Positions 47,701-60,700 of a DNA stretch of 64,000 nucleotides are shown here, piece after piece. Where the stretch lies: positions 6,883,040-6,947,039 of the forward strand of contig JANCRA010000039.1 of NCBI GenBank assembly GCA_024362935.1, given 5' to 3'. The notes under the pieces were generated by a model that had not been told where the DNA came from, made no database searches, and was given only the letters and a program-made list of their open reading frames with translations. This stretch comes from Setophaga petechia (lineage: Eukaryota > Chordata > Aves > Passeriformes > Parulidae). The stretch's first letter is position 1; every line of letters begins with the position of its first letter. The translations under genes were made by a program, and so were the position numbers.

Positions 47701-48884
47701 CAAGTATTAATGTGAAGGGAAAGGCAAGAGAGTGGGAAAGTACTGTTTTCTAGCACTTTGCAAGCTGCTAACACAGTCCTAGTGCTGTGTAGCAGTTAGC
47801 TGTTCAGTGCACTACAGTAAGTGTTTCTTGTCACCTACATCTAAGCAAAAAGCTTTTTCACTATGTCTCGCAAGGAGAAAACCTTCCTGCTCACTAAACA
47901 ACTTCCATCGTGTTGTAGATGTTGCACAGAGGGCTGCAGATTTTTTTGACACAAGAAAAAGAAAGTTGTCTAAGACGCCTTCCTTTCAAGTATTAATGTG
48001 AAGGGAAAGGCAAGAGAGTGGGAAAGTACTGTTTTCTACCACTTTGCAGGCTGCTACCACAATCCCAGTTCTGTGTAGCAATTAGCTTTTCAGTGCACTG
48101 CAGTAAGTTTTTCTTGTCACCTACATCTAAGCAAATAGCTTTTTCACTATTTCTCGCAAGGAGAAAACCTTCCTGCTCACTAAACAACTTCCATCGTGTT
48201 GTAGATGTTGCAGAGAGGGCTGCAGAGTTTTTTGACACAAGAAAAAGAAAGTTGTCTAAGATGCCTTCCTTTCAAGTATTAATGTGAAGGCAAAGGCAAG
48301 AGAGTGGGAAAGTACTGTTTTCTAGCACTTTGCAAGCTGCTAACAGAATCCCAGTGCTGTGTAGCAATTAGCTTGTCAGTGCACGGCAGTAAGTGTTTCT
48401 TGATACCTACATCTGAGCAAATAGCTTTTTCACTTTGTCTCGCAAGGGGAAAACGTTGCTGCTCACTAAACAACTTCCATCGTGTTGTAGAAGTTGCACA
48501 GAGGGCTGCAGTGTGTTTTGCAAAATGTAAAAGAAAGTTGTCTAAGACGCCTTCCTTTCAAGTATTAATGTGAAGGGAAAGGCAAGAGAGTGGGAAAGTA
48601 CTGTTTTCTAGCACTTTGCAAGCTGCTAACACATTCGCAGTACTGTGTACCAGTTAGCTTGTCAGTGCACGGCAGTAAGTGTTTCTTGATACCTACATCT
48701 GAGCAAATAGCTTTTTCACTTTGTCTCGCAAGGAGAAAACCTTCCTGCTCACTAAACATCTCCTATCGTGTTCTAGAAGTTGCACAGACGACTGCAGTGT
48801 GTTTTGCAAAATGTAAAATAAAGTTGTCTAAGACGCCTTCCTTTCAAGTATTAATGTGAGGGGAAAGGCAAGAGAGTGGGAAAG
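44724..48884 (+). repeat. HOR unit 10, class C short, 4161 bp
   Basis: CpG monomer 44724, D1 45166, D2 45451, D3 45738, D4 46025, then nine ordinary monomers from 46311 to 48599. It is the duplicate of unit 8: both share AACTTGCATCG in the first ordinary monomer (about 46471 here) and the same monomer order. It differs in CGCAACGAG near 46729, which units 9 and 11 share but unit 8 lacks. It also has a private T near 48819 that creates AATAAA. Confidence 0.93.
44772..44971 (+). promoter_or_regulatory. CpG-island-like segment, copy 10
   Basis: Same haplotype as copies 7 and 8, with AAAAAGTTAC and GATAGCTACT downstream. Confidence 0.75.
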
Positions 48885-51800
48885 TACTGTTTTCTATCAC
48901 TTTGAAAGCTGCTTACCCAATCCCAGTTTTGTGCCGCTTCGTAGTTCGCCGTTCAGAAGCTGCCGCAGTCTCTGTTTCCCGGAGAAGGGGAAGACGCTTC
49001 TTGGCGCGAAGAATCTGGTGTCGTTACGCCGATCGCGGCGTGCTCCGGAGAACAGCTACGGCCGACAGACACCCGGAAGCGGTGCTTAAAGGCACAGTGC
49101 TCCGTCTCCTGGTCTTTAGCGTCTCCTGCCGGCTACACCTTAGCAAAAAGCTTTTTCATTATGTCTCGCCAGGAGAAACTGTGTCTGTTCACAAAAAACC
49201 TCCCATCGTGCTCTAGAGGTTGCAGGCAGCTCTGCAGAGTGTTGTGCAACAAGAAAAAGTAACTTGTCCAAAAAAGCCATCAATTCGAATGTTCCTGGAA
49301 AGGGAAAATGCAGGAGAGCGGATAGGTACTGTTTTCTACCAGTTTGCAAGCTGGACACACAATCCCAGTGTTATACTACGATTGACTTTGCAGTGCACTG
49401 TAATAATTGCCTATTGTTACTACATCTAAGCCAATAGCGTTTGCATTATATCTCTTCAGGAGAAACTGTACCAGTTCAAAAAACAACTCTCATTTTTTCT
49501 AGAAGTTGCACGGAGGTGTGCAGAGTGTTTTGCAAGAAGCAAAAGAAAGTTGTCCAAAACTGCTGCCATTCGAATAGTAATGCGAATGGAAAAGGCAGGA
49601 GAGTGGAAAGGTGCTATTTTCTATCTGTTTGTAAGCTGCTTACACAATCCCAGAGTTGTGCAGCAATTAGTTTTTCAGTGCACTGTAGTAGGTGCCTCTC
49701 TTCACCTGCATCTAAGCAAATTGCTTTTTCCCCATGTCTCGCAAGGAGAAACTGAGCCAGTTCAGAAAACATCTCCCATCGAGTTCTAGAGATTGCAGGC
49801 AGGTGTGCAGAGTGTTTTGCAAGAAGCCAAAGAAAGTTGTCTAAAACGCCTTGCATTCAAATAGAAATGTGAATAGAAAAGGCAGGAGAAGGGAGAGGTA
49901 CTGTTTTCTATCAATTTGCAACCTGCTTAGACAATCTGCGTGTTGTGCAGCAATTAGCTTGCAGTGCACTGTAGTAGGTGCCTCTTTTCACCTATATCTA
50001 AGCAAATTGCTTTTTCCCCATGTCTTGCAAAGAGAAACTGAGCCAGTTCAGAAAATATCTCCCATTGACTTCTAGAGATTGCAGGCAGGTGTGCAGAGTG
50101 TTTTGCAAGAAGCCAAAGAAAGTTGTCTAAAATTCTTTCCATTCGAATAGTAATGTGCATGGAAAAGGCAGGAAGAGTGGAAAGGTACTGTTTTCTATCA
50201 CTTTGCAAGCTGGGCACACAATCCCAGTGTTGTGCATCTATTAGCTTTGCAGTGCACTGCAGTAACTGCCTGTGGTAACCTACATCTAAGCAAAAAGCTT
50301 TTTCACTATCTCTTACTAGGAGAAAATGTTCCTGCTCATTAAACAACTTCCATCGTGCTGTACAGGTGGCAGAGAGGGCTGCAGAATGTTTTGCAGCAAG
50401 AAAAAGAAAGTTGTCTAAGACGCCTTCCTTTCAAGTATTAATGTGAAGGGAAAGGCAAGAGAGTGGGAAAGTACTGTTTTCTATCACTTTGAGAGCTGCT
50501 AACACAATCCCAGTGCTGTGTACCAATTAACTTGTCACTGCACTGCAGTAAGTCTTTCTTGTCACCTACATCTAAGCAAATAGCTTTTTCACTATGTCTC
50601 GCAAGGAGAAAACCTTCCTGCTCACTAAACAACTTCCATCGTCTTGTAGATGTTGCAGAGAGGGCTGCAGAGTTTTTTGACACAAGAAAAAGAAAGTTGT
50701 CTAAGATGCCTTCCTTTGAAGTATTAATGTGAAGGCAAAGGCAAGAGAGTGGGAAAGTACTGTTTTCTAGCACTTTGCAAGCTGCTAACACAGTCCTAGT
50801 GCTGTGTAGCAATTAGCATTTCAGTGCACTGCAGTAAGTGTTTCTTGTCACCTACATCTAAGCAAATAGCTTTTTCACTATTTCTCGCAACGAGAAAACC
50901 TTCCTGATCACTAAACAACTCCTATCGTGTTCTAGAAGTTGCACAGAGGGCTGCAGTGTGTTCTGTAACAAGAAAAAGAAAGTTGTCTAAGACGCCTTCC
51001 TTTCAAGTATTAATGTGAAGGGAAAGGCAAGAGAGTGGGAAAGTACTATTTTCTAGCACTTTGCAAGGTGCTAACACAATCGCAGTGCTGTGTAGCAGTT
51101 AGCTTTTCAGTGCACTGCAGTAAGTGTTTCTTGTCACCTACATCTAAGCAAATAGCTTTTTCACTATGTCTCGCAAGGAGAAAACCTTCCTGCTCACTAA
51201 ACATTTCCAATCGTGTTCAAGAAGTTGCACAGACGGCTGCAGTGTTTTTTGACACAAGAAAAAGAAAGTTGTCTAAGACGCCTTCCTTTCAAGTATTAAT
51301 GTGAAGGGTAAGGCAAGAGAGTGGGAAAGTACTGTTTTCTAGCACTTTGCAAGCTGCTAACACAATCCCAGTTCTGTGCAGCAATTAGCTTTTCAGTGCA
51401 CTGCAGTAAGTGTTTCTTCTAACCTACATCTAAGCAAATAGCTTTTTCACTATGTCTCGCAAGGAGAAAACCTTCCTGCTCACTAAACATTTCCTATCGT
51501 GTTCTAGAAGTCGCACAGAGGGCTGCAGTGTGTTCTGCAACAAGAAAAAGAAAGTTGTCTAAGACGCCTTCCTTTCAAGTGTTAATGTGAAGGGAAAGGC
51601 AAGAGAGTGGGAAAGTACTGTTTTCTAGCACTTTGCAAGCTGCTAACACAATCCCAGTGCTGTGTAGCAATTAGCTTGTCAGTGCACGGCTGTAAGTGTT
51701 TCTTGATACCTACATCTGAGGAAATAGCTTTTTCACTTTGTCTCGCAAGGGGAAAACTTTGCTGCTCACTAAACAACTTCCATCGTGTTGTAGAAGTTGC

Positions 51801-53331
51801 ACAGAGGGCTGCAGTGTGTTTTCCAAAATGTAAAAGAAAGTTGTCTAAGACGCCTTCCTTTCAAGTATTAATGTGAAGGGAAAGGCAAGAGAGTGGGAAA
51901 GTACTGTTTTCTAGCACTTTGCAAGCTGCTAACACAGTCCTAGTGCTGTGTAGCAGTTAGCTGTTCAGTGCACTACAGTAAGTGTTTCTTGTCACCTACA
52001 TCTAAGCAAAAAGCTTTTTCACTATGTCTCGCAAGGAGAAAACCTTCCTGCTCACTAAACAACTTCCATTGTGTTGTAGATGTTGCACAGAGGGCTGCAG
52101 ATTTTTTTGACACAAGAAAAAGAAAGTTGTCTAAGACGCCTTCCTTTCAAGTATTAATGTGAAGGGAAAGGCAAGAGAGTGGGAAAGTACTGTTTTCTAG
52201 CACTTTGCAGGCTGCTACCACAATCCCAGTTCTGTGTAGCAATTAGCTTTTCAGTGCACTGCAGTAAGTGTTTCTTGTCACCTACATCTAAGCAAATAGC
52301 TTTTTCACTATTTCTCGCAAGGAGAAAACCTTCCTGCTCACTAAACAACTTCCATCGTGTTGTAGATGTTGCAGAGAGGGCTGCAGAGTTTTTTGACACA
52401 AGAAAAAGAAAGTTGTCTAAGATGCCTTCCTTTCAAGTATTAATGTGAAGGCAAAGGCAAGAGAGTGGGAAAGTACTGTTTTCTAGCACTTTGCAAGCTG
52501 CTAGCAGAATCCCAGTGCTGTGTAGCAATTAGCTTGTCAGTGCACGGCAGTAAGTGTTTCTTGATACCTACATCTGAGCAAATAGCTTTTTCACTTTGTC
52601 TCGCAAGGGGAAAACGTTGCTGCTCACTAAACAACTTCCATCGTGTTGTAGAAGTTGCACAGAGGGCTGCAGTGTGTTTTGCAAAATGTAAAAGAAAGTT
52701 GTCTAAGACGCCTTCCTTTCAAGTATTAATGTGAAGGGAAAGGCAAGAGAGTGGGAAAGTACTGTTTTCTAGCACTTTGCAAGCTGCTAACACAATCCCA
52801 GTGCTGTGTAGCAGTTAGCTGTTCAGTGCACTGCAGTAAGTGTTTCTTGTCACCTACATCTAAGCAAATAGCTTTTTCACTATGTCTCGCAAGGAGAAAA
52901 CCTTCCTGCTCACTAAACATCTCCTGTCGTGTTCTAGAAGTTGCACAGAGGGCTGCAGTGTGTTCTGTAACAAGAAAAAGAAAGTTGTCTAAGACGCCTT
53001 CCTTTCAAGTATTAATGTGAAGGGAAAGGCAAGAGAGTGGGAAAGTACTGTTTTCTAGCACTTTGCAGGCTGCTAACACAATCGCAGTGCTGTGTAGCAG
53101 TAAGCTTTTCAGTGCACTGCAGTAAGTGTTTCTTGTCACCTACATCTGAGGAAATAGCTTTTTCACTCTGTCTCTCAAGGAGAAAACCTTCCTGCTCACT
53201 AAACATCTCCTATCGTGTTCTAGAAGTTGCACAGAGGACTGCAGTGTGTTTTGCAAAATGTAAAAGAAAGTTTTCTAAGACACCTTCCTTTCAAGTATTA
53301 ATGTGAGGGGAAAGGCAAGAGAGTGGGAAAG
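48885..53331 (+). repeat. HOR unit 11, class C long, 4447 bp
   Basis: CpG monomer 48885, D1 49327, D2 49612, D3 49899, D4 50186, then ten ordinary monomers from 50472 to 53046. It duplicates unit 9, but its last two monomers differ: 52760 ends with the class B tag CTCCTGTCG. The monomer at 53046 begins GTGGGAAAG with CACTTTGCAGG and finishes like the usual last monomer. The 3' end therefore looks like a class B graft. Private bases near 53273 and 53281 break the usual GTTGTCTAAGACGCC. Confidence 0.91.
48933..49132 (+). promoter_or_regulatory. CpG-island-like segment, copy 11
   Basis: It carries the C-to-T change GCGGTGCTT shared with copies 9 and 12. Confidence 0.75.
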
Positions 53332-53379
53332 TACTGTTTTCTATCACTTTGAAAGCTGCTTACCCAATCCCAGTTTTGT

Positions 53380-53579
53380 GCCGCTTCGTAGTTCGCCGTT
53401 CAGAAGCTGCCGCAGTCTCTGTTTCCCGGAGAAGGGGAAGACGCTTCTTGGCGCGAAGAATCTGGTGTCGTTACGCCGATCGCGGCGTGCTCCGGAGAAC
53501 AGCTACGGCCGACAGACACCCGGAAGCGGTGCTTAAAGGCACAGTGCTCCGTCTCCTGGTCTTTAGCGTCTCCTGCCGG
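53380..53579 (+). promoter_or_regulatory. CpG-island-like segment, copy 12
   Basis: It carries GCGGTGCTT like copies 9 and 11, although it heads a class B unit. Confidence 0.75.
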
Positions 53580-54918
53580 CTACACCTTAGCAAAAAGCTT
53601 TTTCATTATGTCTCGCCAGGAGAAACTGTGTCTGTTCACAAAAAACCTCCCATCGTGCTCTAGAGGTTGCAGGCAGCTCTGCAGAGTGTTGTGCAACAAG
53701 AAAAAGTAACTTGTCCAAAAAAGCCATCAATTCGAATGTTCCTGGAAAGGGAAAATGCAGGAGAGCGGATAGGTACTGTTTTCTACCAGTTTGCAAGCTG
53801 GACACACAATCCCAGTGTTATACTACGATTGACTTTGCAGTGCACTGTAATAATTGCCTATTGTTACTACATCTAAGCCAATAGCGTTTGCATTATATCT
53901 CTTCAGGAGAAACTGTACCAGTTCAAAAAACAACTCTCATTTTTTCTAGAAGTTGCACGGAGGTGTGCAGAGTGTTTTGCAAGAAGCAAAAGAAAATTGT
54001 CCAAAACTGCTGCCATTCGAATAGTAATGCGAATGGAAAAGGCAGGAGAGTGGAAAGGTGCTATTTTCTATCTGTTTGTAAGCTGCTTACACAATCCCAG
54101 AGTTGTGCAGCAATTAGTTTTTCAGTGCACTGTAGTAGGTGCCTCTCTTCACCTGCATCTAAGCAAATTGCTTTTTCCCCATGTCTCGCAAGGAGAAACT
54201 GAGCCAGTTCAGAAAACATCTCCCATCGAGTTCTAGAGATTGCAGGCAGGTGTGCAGAGTGTTTTGCAAGAAGCCAAAGAAAGTTGTCTAAAACGCCTTG
54301 CATTCAAATAGAAATGTGAATAGAAAAGGCAGGAGAAGGGAGAGGTACTGTTTTCTATCAATTTGCAACCTGCTTAGACAATCTGCGTGTTGTGCAGCAA
54401 TTAGCTTGCAGTGCACTGTAGTAGGTGCCTCTTTTCACCTATATCTAAGCAAATTGCTTTTTCCCCATGTCTTGCAAAGAGAAACTGAGCCAGTTCAGAA
54501 AATATCTCCCATTGACTTCTAGAGATTGCAGGCAGGTGTGCAGAGTGTTTTGCAAGAAGCCAAAGAAAGTTGTCTAAAATTCTTTCCATTCGAATAGTAA
54601 TGTGCATGGAAAAGGCAGGAAGAGTGGAAAGGTACTGTTTTCTATCACTTTGCAAGCTGGGCACACAATCCCAGTGTTGTGCATCTATTAGCTTTGCAGT
54701 GCACTGCAGTAACTGCCTGTGGTAACCTACATCTAAGCAAAAAGCTTTTTCACTATCTCTTACTAGGAGAAAATGTTCCTGCTCATTAAACAACTTCCAT
54801 CGTGCTGTACAGGTTGCAGAGAGGGCTGCAGAATGTTTTGCAGCAAGAAAAAGAAAGTTGTCTAAGACGCATTCCTTTCAAGTATTAATGTGAAGGGAAA
54901 GGCAAGAGAGTGGGAAAG

Positions 54919-55204
54919 TACTGTTTTCTATCACTTTGAGAGCTGCTAACACAATCCCAGTGCTGTGTACCAATTAACTTGTCACTGCACTGCAGTAAGT
55001 GTTTCTTGTCACCTACATCTAAGCAAATAGCTTTTTCACTATGTCTCGCAAGGAGAAAACCTTCCTGCTCACTAAACATCTCCTATCGTGTTCTAGAAGT
55101 TGCACAGAGGGCTGCAGTGTGTTCTGTAACAAGAAAAAGAAAGTTGTCTAAGATGCCTTCCTTTCAAGTATTAATGTGAAGGGAAAGGCAAGAGAGTGGA
55201 AAAG
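54919..55204 (+). repeat. Fused monomer marking a one-repeat loss, unit 12
   Basis: The front has GAGAGCTGC and TACCAATTAACTTGTCAC, as in the first class B monomer. The back has CATCTCCTATCG, AGAAGTTGCACAG and GTGTTCTGTAAC, as in later monomers. The length is still 286 bp, so the exchange was in register. It explains why the second D4-like monomer sits 286 bp closer than in other class B units. Confidence 0.82.
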
Positions 55205-55490
55205 TACTGTTTTCTATTACTTTGCAGGCTGCTAACACAATCGCAGTGCTGTGTAGCAGTAAGCTTTTCAATGCACTGCAGTAAGTGTTTCTTGTCACCT
55301 ACATCTGAGGAAATAGCTTTTTCACTCTGTCTCTCAAGGAGAAAACCTTCCTGCTCACTAAACATCTCCTATCGTGTTCTAGAAGTTGCACAGATGGCTG
55401 CAGTGTGTTCTGTAACAAGAAAAAGAAAGTTGTCTGAGACGCATTCCTTTCAAGTATTAATGTGAAGGGAAAGGCAAGAGAGTGGGAAAG

Positions 55491-55776
55491 TACTGTTTTC
55501 TAGCACTTTGCAAGCTGGGCACACAATCCCAGTGTTGTGCATCTATTAGCTTTGCAGTGCACTGCAGTAACTGCCTGTGGTAACCTACATCTAAGCAAAA
55601 AGCTTTTTCACTATCTCTTACTAGGAGAAAATGTTCCTGCTCATGAAACAACTTCCATCGTGCTGTGCAGGTTGCAGAGAGGGCTGCAGAATGTTTTGCA
55701 GCAAGAAAAAGAAAGTTGTCTAAGACGCCTTCCTTTCAAGTATTAATGTGAAGGGAAAGGCAAGAGAGTGGGAAAG
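55491..55776 (+). repeat. Second D4-like monomer, unit 12
   Basis: It lies only 858 bp (three monomers) after D4, because one monomer upstream was lost. It has private bases GCTCATGAAAC near 55645 and GCTGTGCAGG near 55665. Confidence 0.88.
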
Positions 55777-56920
55777 TACTGTTTTCTAGCACTTTGCAAG
55801 CTGCTAACACAATCCCAGTGCTGTGTACCAATTAACTTGTCACTGCACTGCAGTAAGTCTTTCTTGTCACCTACATCTAAGCAAATAGCTTTTTCACTAT
55901 GTCTCGCAAGGAGAAAACCTTCCTGCTCACTAAACAACTTCCATCGTCTTGTAGATGTTGCAGAGAGGGCTGCAGAGTTTTTTGACACAAGAAAAAGAAA
56001 GTTATCTAAGATGCCTTCCTTTCAAGTATTAATGTGAAGGCAAAGGCAAGAGAGTGGGAAAGTACTGTTTTCTAGCACTTTGCAAGCTGCTAACACAGTA
56101 CTAGTGCTGTGTAGCAATTAGCATTTCAGTGCACTGCAGTAAGTGTTTCTTGTCACCTACATCTAAGCAAATAGCTTTTTCACTATTTCTCGCAAGGAGA
56201 AAACCTTCCTGATCACTAAACAACTCCTATCGTGTTCTAGAAGTTGCACAGAGGGCTGCAGTGTGTTCTGTAACAAGAAAAAGGAAGTTGTCTAAGACGC
56301 CTTCCTTTCAAGTATTAATGTGAAGGGAAAGGCAAGAGAGTGGGAAAGTACTATTTTCTAGCACTTTGCAAGGTGCTAACACAATCGCAGTGCTGTGTAG
56401 CAGTTAGCTTTTCAGTGCACTGCAGTAAGTGTTTCTTGTCACCTACATCTAAGCAAATAGCTTTTTCACTATGTCTCGCAAGGAGAAAACCTTCCTGCTC
56501 ACTAAACATTTCCTATCGTGTTCTAGAAGTTGCACAGACGGCTGCAGTGTTTTTGGACACAAGAAAAAGAAAGTTGTCTAAGACGCCTTCCTTTTAAGTA
56601 TTAATGTGAAGGGTAAGGCAACAGAGTGGGAAAGTACTGTTTTCAAGCACTTTGCAAGCTGCTAACACAATCCCAGTTCTGTGCAGCAATTAGCTTTTCA
56701 GTGCACTGCAGTAAGTGTTTCTTGTCACCTACATCTAAGCAAATAGCTTTTTCACTATGTCTCGCAAGGAGAAAACCTTCCTGCTCACTAAACAACTTCC
56801 ATCGTGTTGTAGATGTTGCAGAGAGGGCTGCAGAGTTTTTTGACACAAGAATAAGAAAGTTGTCTAAGATGCCTTCCTTTCAAGTATTAATGTGAAGGGA
56901 AAGGCAAGAGAGTAGGAAAG

Positions 56921-57205
56921 TACTGTTTTCTAGCACTTTGCAAGCTGCTAACACAATCGCAGTGCTGTGTAGCAGTTAGCTTGTCAGTGCACGGCAGTAA
57001 GTGTTTCTTGATACCTACATCTGAGCAAATAGCTTTTTCTCTTTGTCTCGCAAGGGGAAAACGTTGCTGCTCACTAAACATCTCCTATCGTGTTCTAGAA
57101 GTTGCACAGAGGGCTGCAGTGTGTTCTCTTACAAAAAAAAAAAGTTGTCTAGGACGCCTTCCTTTCAAGTATTAATGTGAAGGGAAAGGCAAGAGAGTGG
57201 GAAAG
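56921..57205 (+). repeat. Poly-A-tagged 285-bp monomer, unit 12
   Basis: It matches the unit 2 copy and is followed by the full pair of terminal monomers at 57206 and 57492. Confidence 0.88.
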
Positions 57206-57777
57206 TACTGTTTTCTAGCACTTTGCAGGCTGCTAACACAATCGCAGTGCTGTGTAGCAGTTAGCTTGTCAGTGCACGGCAGTAAGTGTTTCTTGATACC
57301 TACATCTGAGCAAATAGCTTTTTCACTTTGTCTCGCAAGGGGAAAACGTTGCTGCTCACTAAACATCTCCTGTCGTGTTCTAGAAGTTGCACAGAGGGCT
57401 GCAGTGTGTTCTGTAACAAGAAAAAGAACGTTGTCTAAGACGCCTTCCTTTCAAGTATTAATGTGAAGGGAAAGGCAAGAGAGTGGAAAAGTACTGTTTT
57501 CTACTACTTTGCAGGCTGCTAACACAATCGCAGTGCTGTGTAGCAGTAAGCTTTTCAGTGCACTGCAGTAAGTGTTTCTTGTCACCTACATCTGAGGAAA
57601 TAGCTTTTTCACTCTGTCTCTCAAGGAGAAAACCTTCCTGCTCACTAAACATCTCCTATCGTGTTCTAGAAGTTGCACAGAGGACTGCAGTGTGTTTTGC
57701 AAAATGTAAAAGAAAGTTGTCTAAGACGCCTTCCTTTCAAGTATTAATGTGAGGGGAAAGGCAAGAGAGTGGGAAAG

Positions 57778-60700
57778 TACTGTTTTCTATCACTTTGAAA
57801 GCTGCTTACCCAATCCCAGTTTTGTGCCGCTTCGTAGTTCGCCGTTCAGAAGCTGCCGCAGTCTCTGTTTCCCGGAGAAGGGGAAGACGCTTCTTGGCGC
57901 GAAGAATCTGGTGTCGTTACGCCGATCGCGGCGTGCTCCGGAGAACAGCTACGGCCGACAGACACCCGGAAGCGGCGCTTAAAGGCACAGTGCTCCGTCT
58001 CCTGGTCTTTAGCGTCTCCTGCCGGCTACACCTTAGCAAAAAGCTTTTTCATTATGTCTCGCCAGGAGAAACTGTGTCTGTTCACAAAAAACCTCCCATC
58101 GTGCTCTAGAGGCTGCAGGCAGCTCTGCAGAGTGTTGTGCAACAAGAAAAAGTAACTTGTCCAAAAAAGCCATCAATTCGAATGTTCCTGGAAAGGGAAA
58201 ATGCAGGAGAGCGGATAGGTACTGTTTTCTACCAGTTTGCAAGCTGGACACACAATCCCAGTGTTATACTACGATTGACTTTGCAGTGCACTGTAATAAT
58301 TGCCTATTGTTACTACATCTAAGCCAATAGCGTTTGCATTATATCTCTTCAGGAGAAACTGTACCAGTTCAAAAAACAACTCTCATTTTTTCTAGAAGTT
58401 GCACGGAGGTGTGCAGAGTGTTTTGCAAGAAGCAAAAGAAAGTTGTCCAAAACTGCTGCCATTCGAATAGTAATGCGAATGGAAAAGGCAGGAGAGTGGA
58501 AAGGTGCTATTTTCTATCTGTTTGTAAGCTGCTTACACAATCCCAGAGTTGTGCAGCAATTAGTTTTTCAGTGCACTGTAGTAGGTGCCTCTCTTCACCT
58601 GCATCTAAGCAAATTGCTTTTTCCCCATGTCTCGCAAGGAGAAACTGAGCCAGTTCAGAAAACATCTCCCATCGAGTTCTAGAGATTGCAGGCAGGTGTG
58701 CAGAGTGTTTTGCAAGAAGCCAAAGAAAGTTGTCTAAAACGCCTTGCATTCAAATAGAAATGTGAATAGAAAAGGCAGGAGAAGGGAGAGGTACTGTTTT
58801 CTATCAATTTGCAACCTGCTTAGACAATCTGCGTGTTGTGCAGCAATTAGCTTGCAGTGCACTGTAGTAGGTGCCTCTTTTCACCTATATCTAAGCAAAT
58901 TGCTTTTTCCCCATGTCTTGCAAAGAGAAACTGAGCCAGTTCAGAAAATATCTCCCATTGACTTCTAGAGATTGCAGGCAGGTGTGCAGAGTGTTTTGCA
59001 AGAAGCCAAAGAAAGTTGTCTAAAATTCTTTCCATTCGAATAGTAATGTGCATGGAAAAGGCAGGAAGAGTGGAAAGGTACTGTTTTCTATCACTTTGCA
59101 AGCTGGGCACACAATCCCAGTGTTGTGCATCTATTAGCTTTGCAGTGCACTGCAGTAACTGCCTGTGGTAACCTACATCTAAGCAAAAAGCTTTTTCACT
59201 ATCTCTTACTAGGAGAAAATGTTCCTGCTCATTAAACAACTTCCATCGTGCTGTACAGGTTGCAGAGAGGGCTGCAGAATGTTTTGCAGCAAGAAAAAGA
59301 AAGTTGTCTAAGACGCCTTCCTTTCAAGTATTAATGTGAAGGGAAAGGCAAGAGAGTGGGAAAGTACTGTTTTCTAGCACTTTGCAAGCTGCTAACACAG
59401 TCCCAGTGCTGTGTAGCAGTTAGCTGTTCAGTGCACTGCAGTAAGTGTTTCTTGTCACCTACATCTAAGCAAATAGCTTTTTCACTATGTCTCGCAAGGA
59501 GAAAACCTTCCTGCTCACTAAACAACTTCCATCGTGTTGTAGATGTTGCAGAGAGGGCTGCAGAGTTTTTTGACACAAGAAAAAGAAAGTTGTCTAAGAC
59601 GCCTTCCTTTCAAGTATTAATGTGAAGGGAAAGGCAAGAGAGTGGGAAAGTACTGTTTTCTAGCACTTTGCAAGCTGCTAACACAGTCCTAGTGCTGTGT
59701 AGCAGTTAGCTGTTCAGTACACTACGGTAAGTGTTTCTTGTCACCTACATCTAAGCAAAAAGCTTTTTCACTATGTCTCGCAAGGAGAAAACCTTCCTGC
59801 TCACTAAACAACTTCCATCGTGTTGTAGATGTTGCAGGGAGGGCTGCAGAGTTTTTTGACACAAGAAAAAGAAAGTTGTCTAAGACGCCTTCCTTTCAAG
59901 TATTAATGTGAAGGGAAAGGCAAGAGAGTGGGAAAGTACTGTTTTCTAGCACTTTGCAGGCTGCTAACACAATCGCAGTGCTGTGTAGCAGTTAGCTTTT
60001 CAGTGCACTGCAGTAAGTGTTTCTTGTCACCTACATCTAAGCAAATAGCTTTTTCACTATTTCTCGCAAGGAGAAAACCTTCCTGATCACTAAACAACTT
60101 CCATTGTGTTGTAGATGTTGCAGAGAGGGCTGCAGAGTTTTTTGACACAAGAAAAAGAAAGTTGTCTAAGATGCCTTCCTTTCAAGTATTAATGTGAAGG
60201 GAAAGGCAAGAGAGTGGGAAAGTACTGTTTTCTAGCACTTTGCAAGCTGCTAACACAATCCCAGTGCTGTGTAGCAGTTAGCTTGTCAGTGCACGGCAGT
60301 AAGTGTTTCTTGATACCTACATCTGAGCAAATAGCTTTTTCACTTTGTCTCGCAAGGGGAAAACGTTGCTGCTCACTAAACAACTTCCATCGTGTTCTAG
60401 AAGTTGCACAGAGGGCTGCAGTGTGTTTTGCAAAATGTAAAAGAAAGTTGTCTAAGACGCCTTCCTTTCAAGTATTAATGTGAAGGGAAAGGCAAGAGAG
60501 TGGAAAAGTACTGTTTTCTATTACTTTGCAGGCTGCTAACACAATCTCAGTGCTGTGTAGCAGTAAGCTTTTCAGTGCACTGCAGTAAGTGTTTCTTGTC
60601 ACCTACATCTGAGGAAATAGCTTTTTCACTCTGTCTCTCAAGGAGAAAACCTTCCTGCTCACTAAACATCTCCTATCGTGTTCTAGAAGTTGCACAGAGG

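Larger units (their letters stand above)
44724..53331 (+). repeat. 8608-bp dimeric super-repeat, second copy
   Basis: Units 10 and 11 repeat the 4161 + 4447 bp pattern exactly. The 3' end of unit 11 has diverged by what looks like an exchange with a class B unit (CTCCTGTCG near 52921). Confidence 0.88.
53332..57777 (+). repeat. HOR unit 12, class B with a fused monomer, 4446 bp
   Basis: CpG monomer 53332, D1 53774, D2 54059, D3 54346, D4 54633, then ten ordinary monomers. The second D4-like monomer (55491) lies three monomers after D4 instead of four, because the first ordinary monomer (54919) fuses the front of one class B monomer with the back of another. The poly-A monomer is at 56921. 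The 56349 monomer has GTGTTCTAG where units 2 and 6 have GTGTACTAG. Confidence 0.92.
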
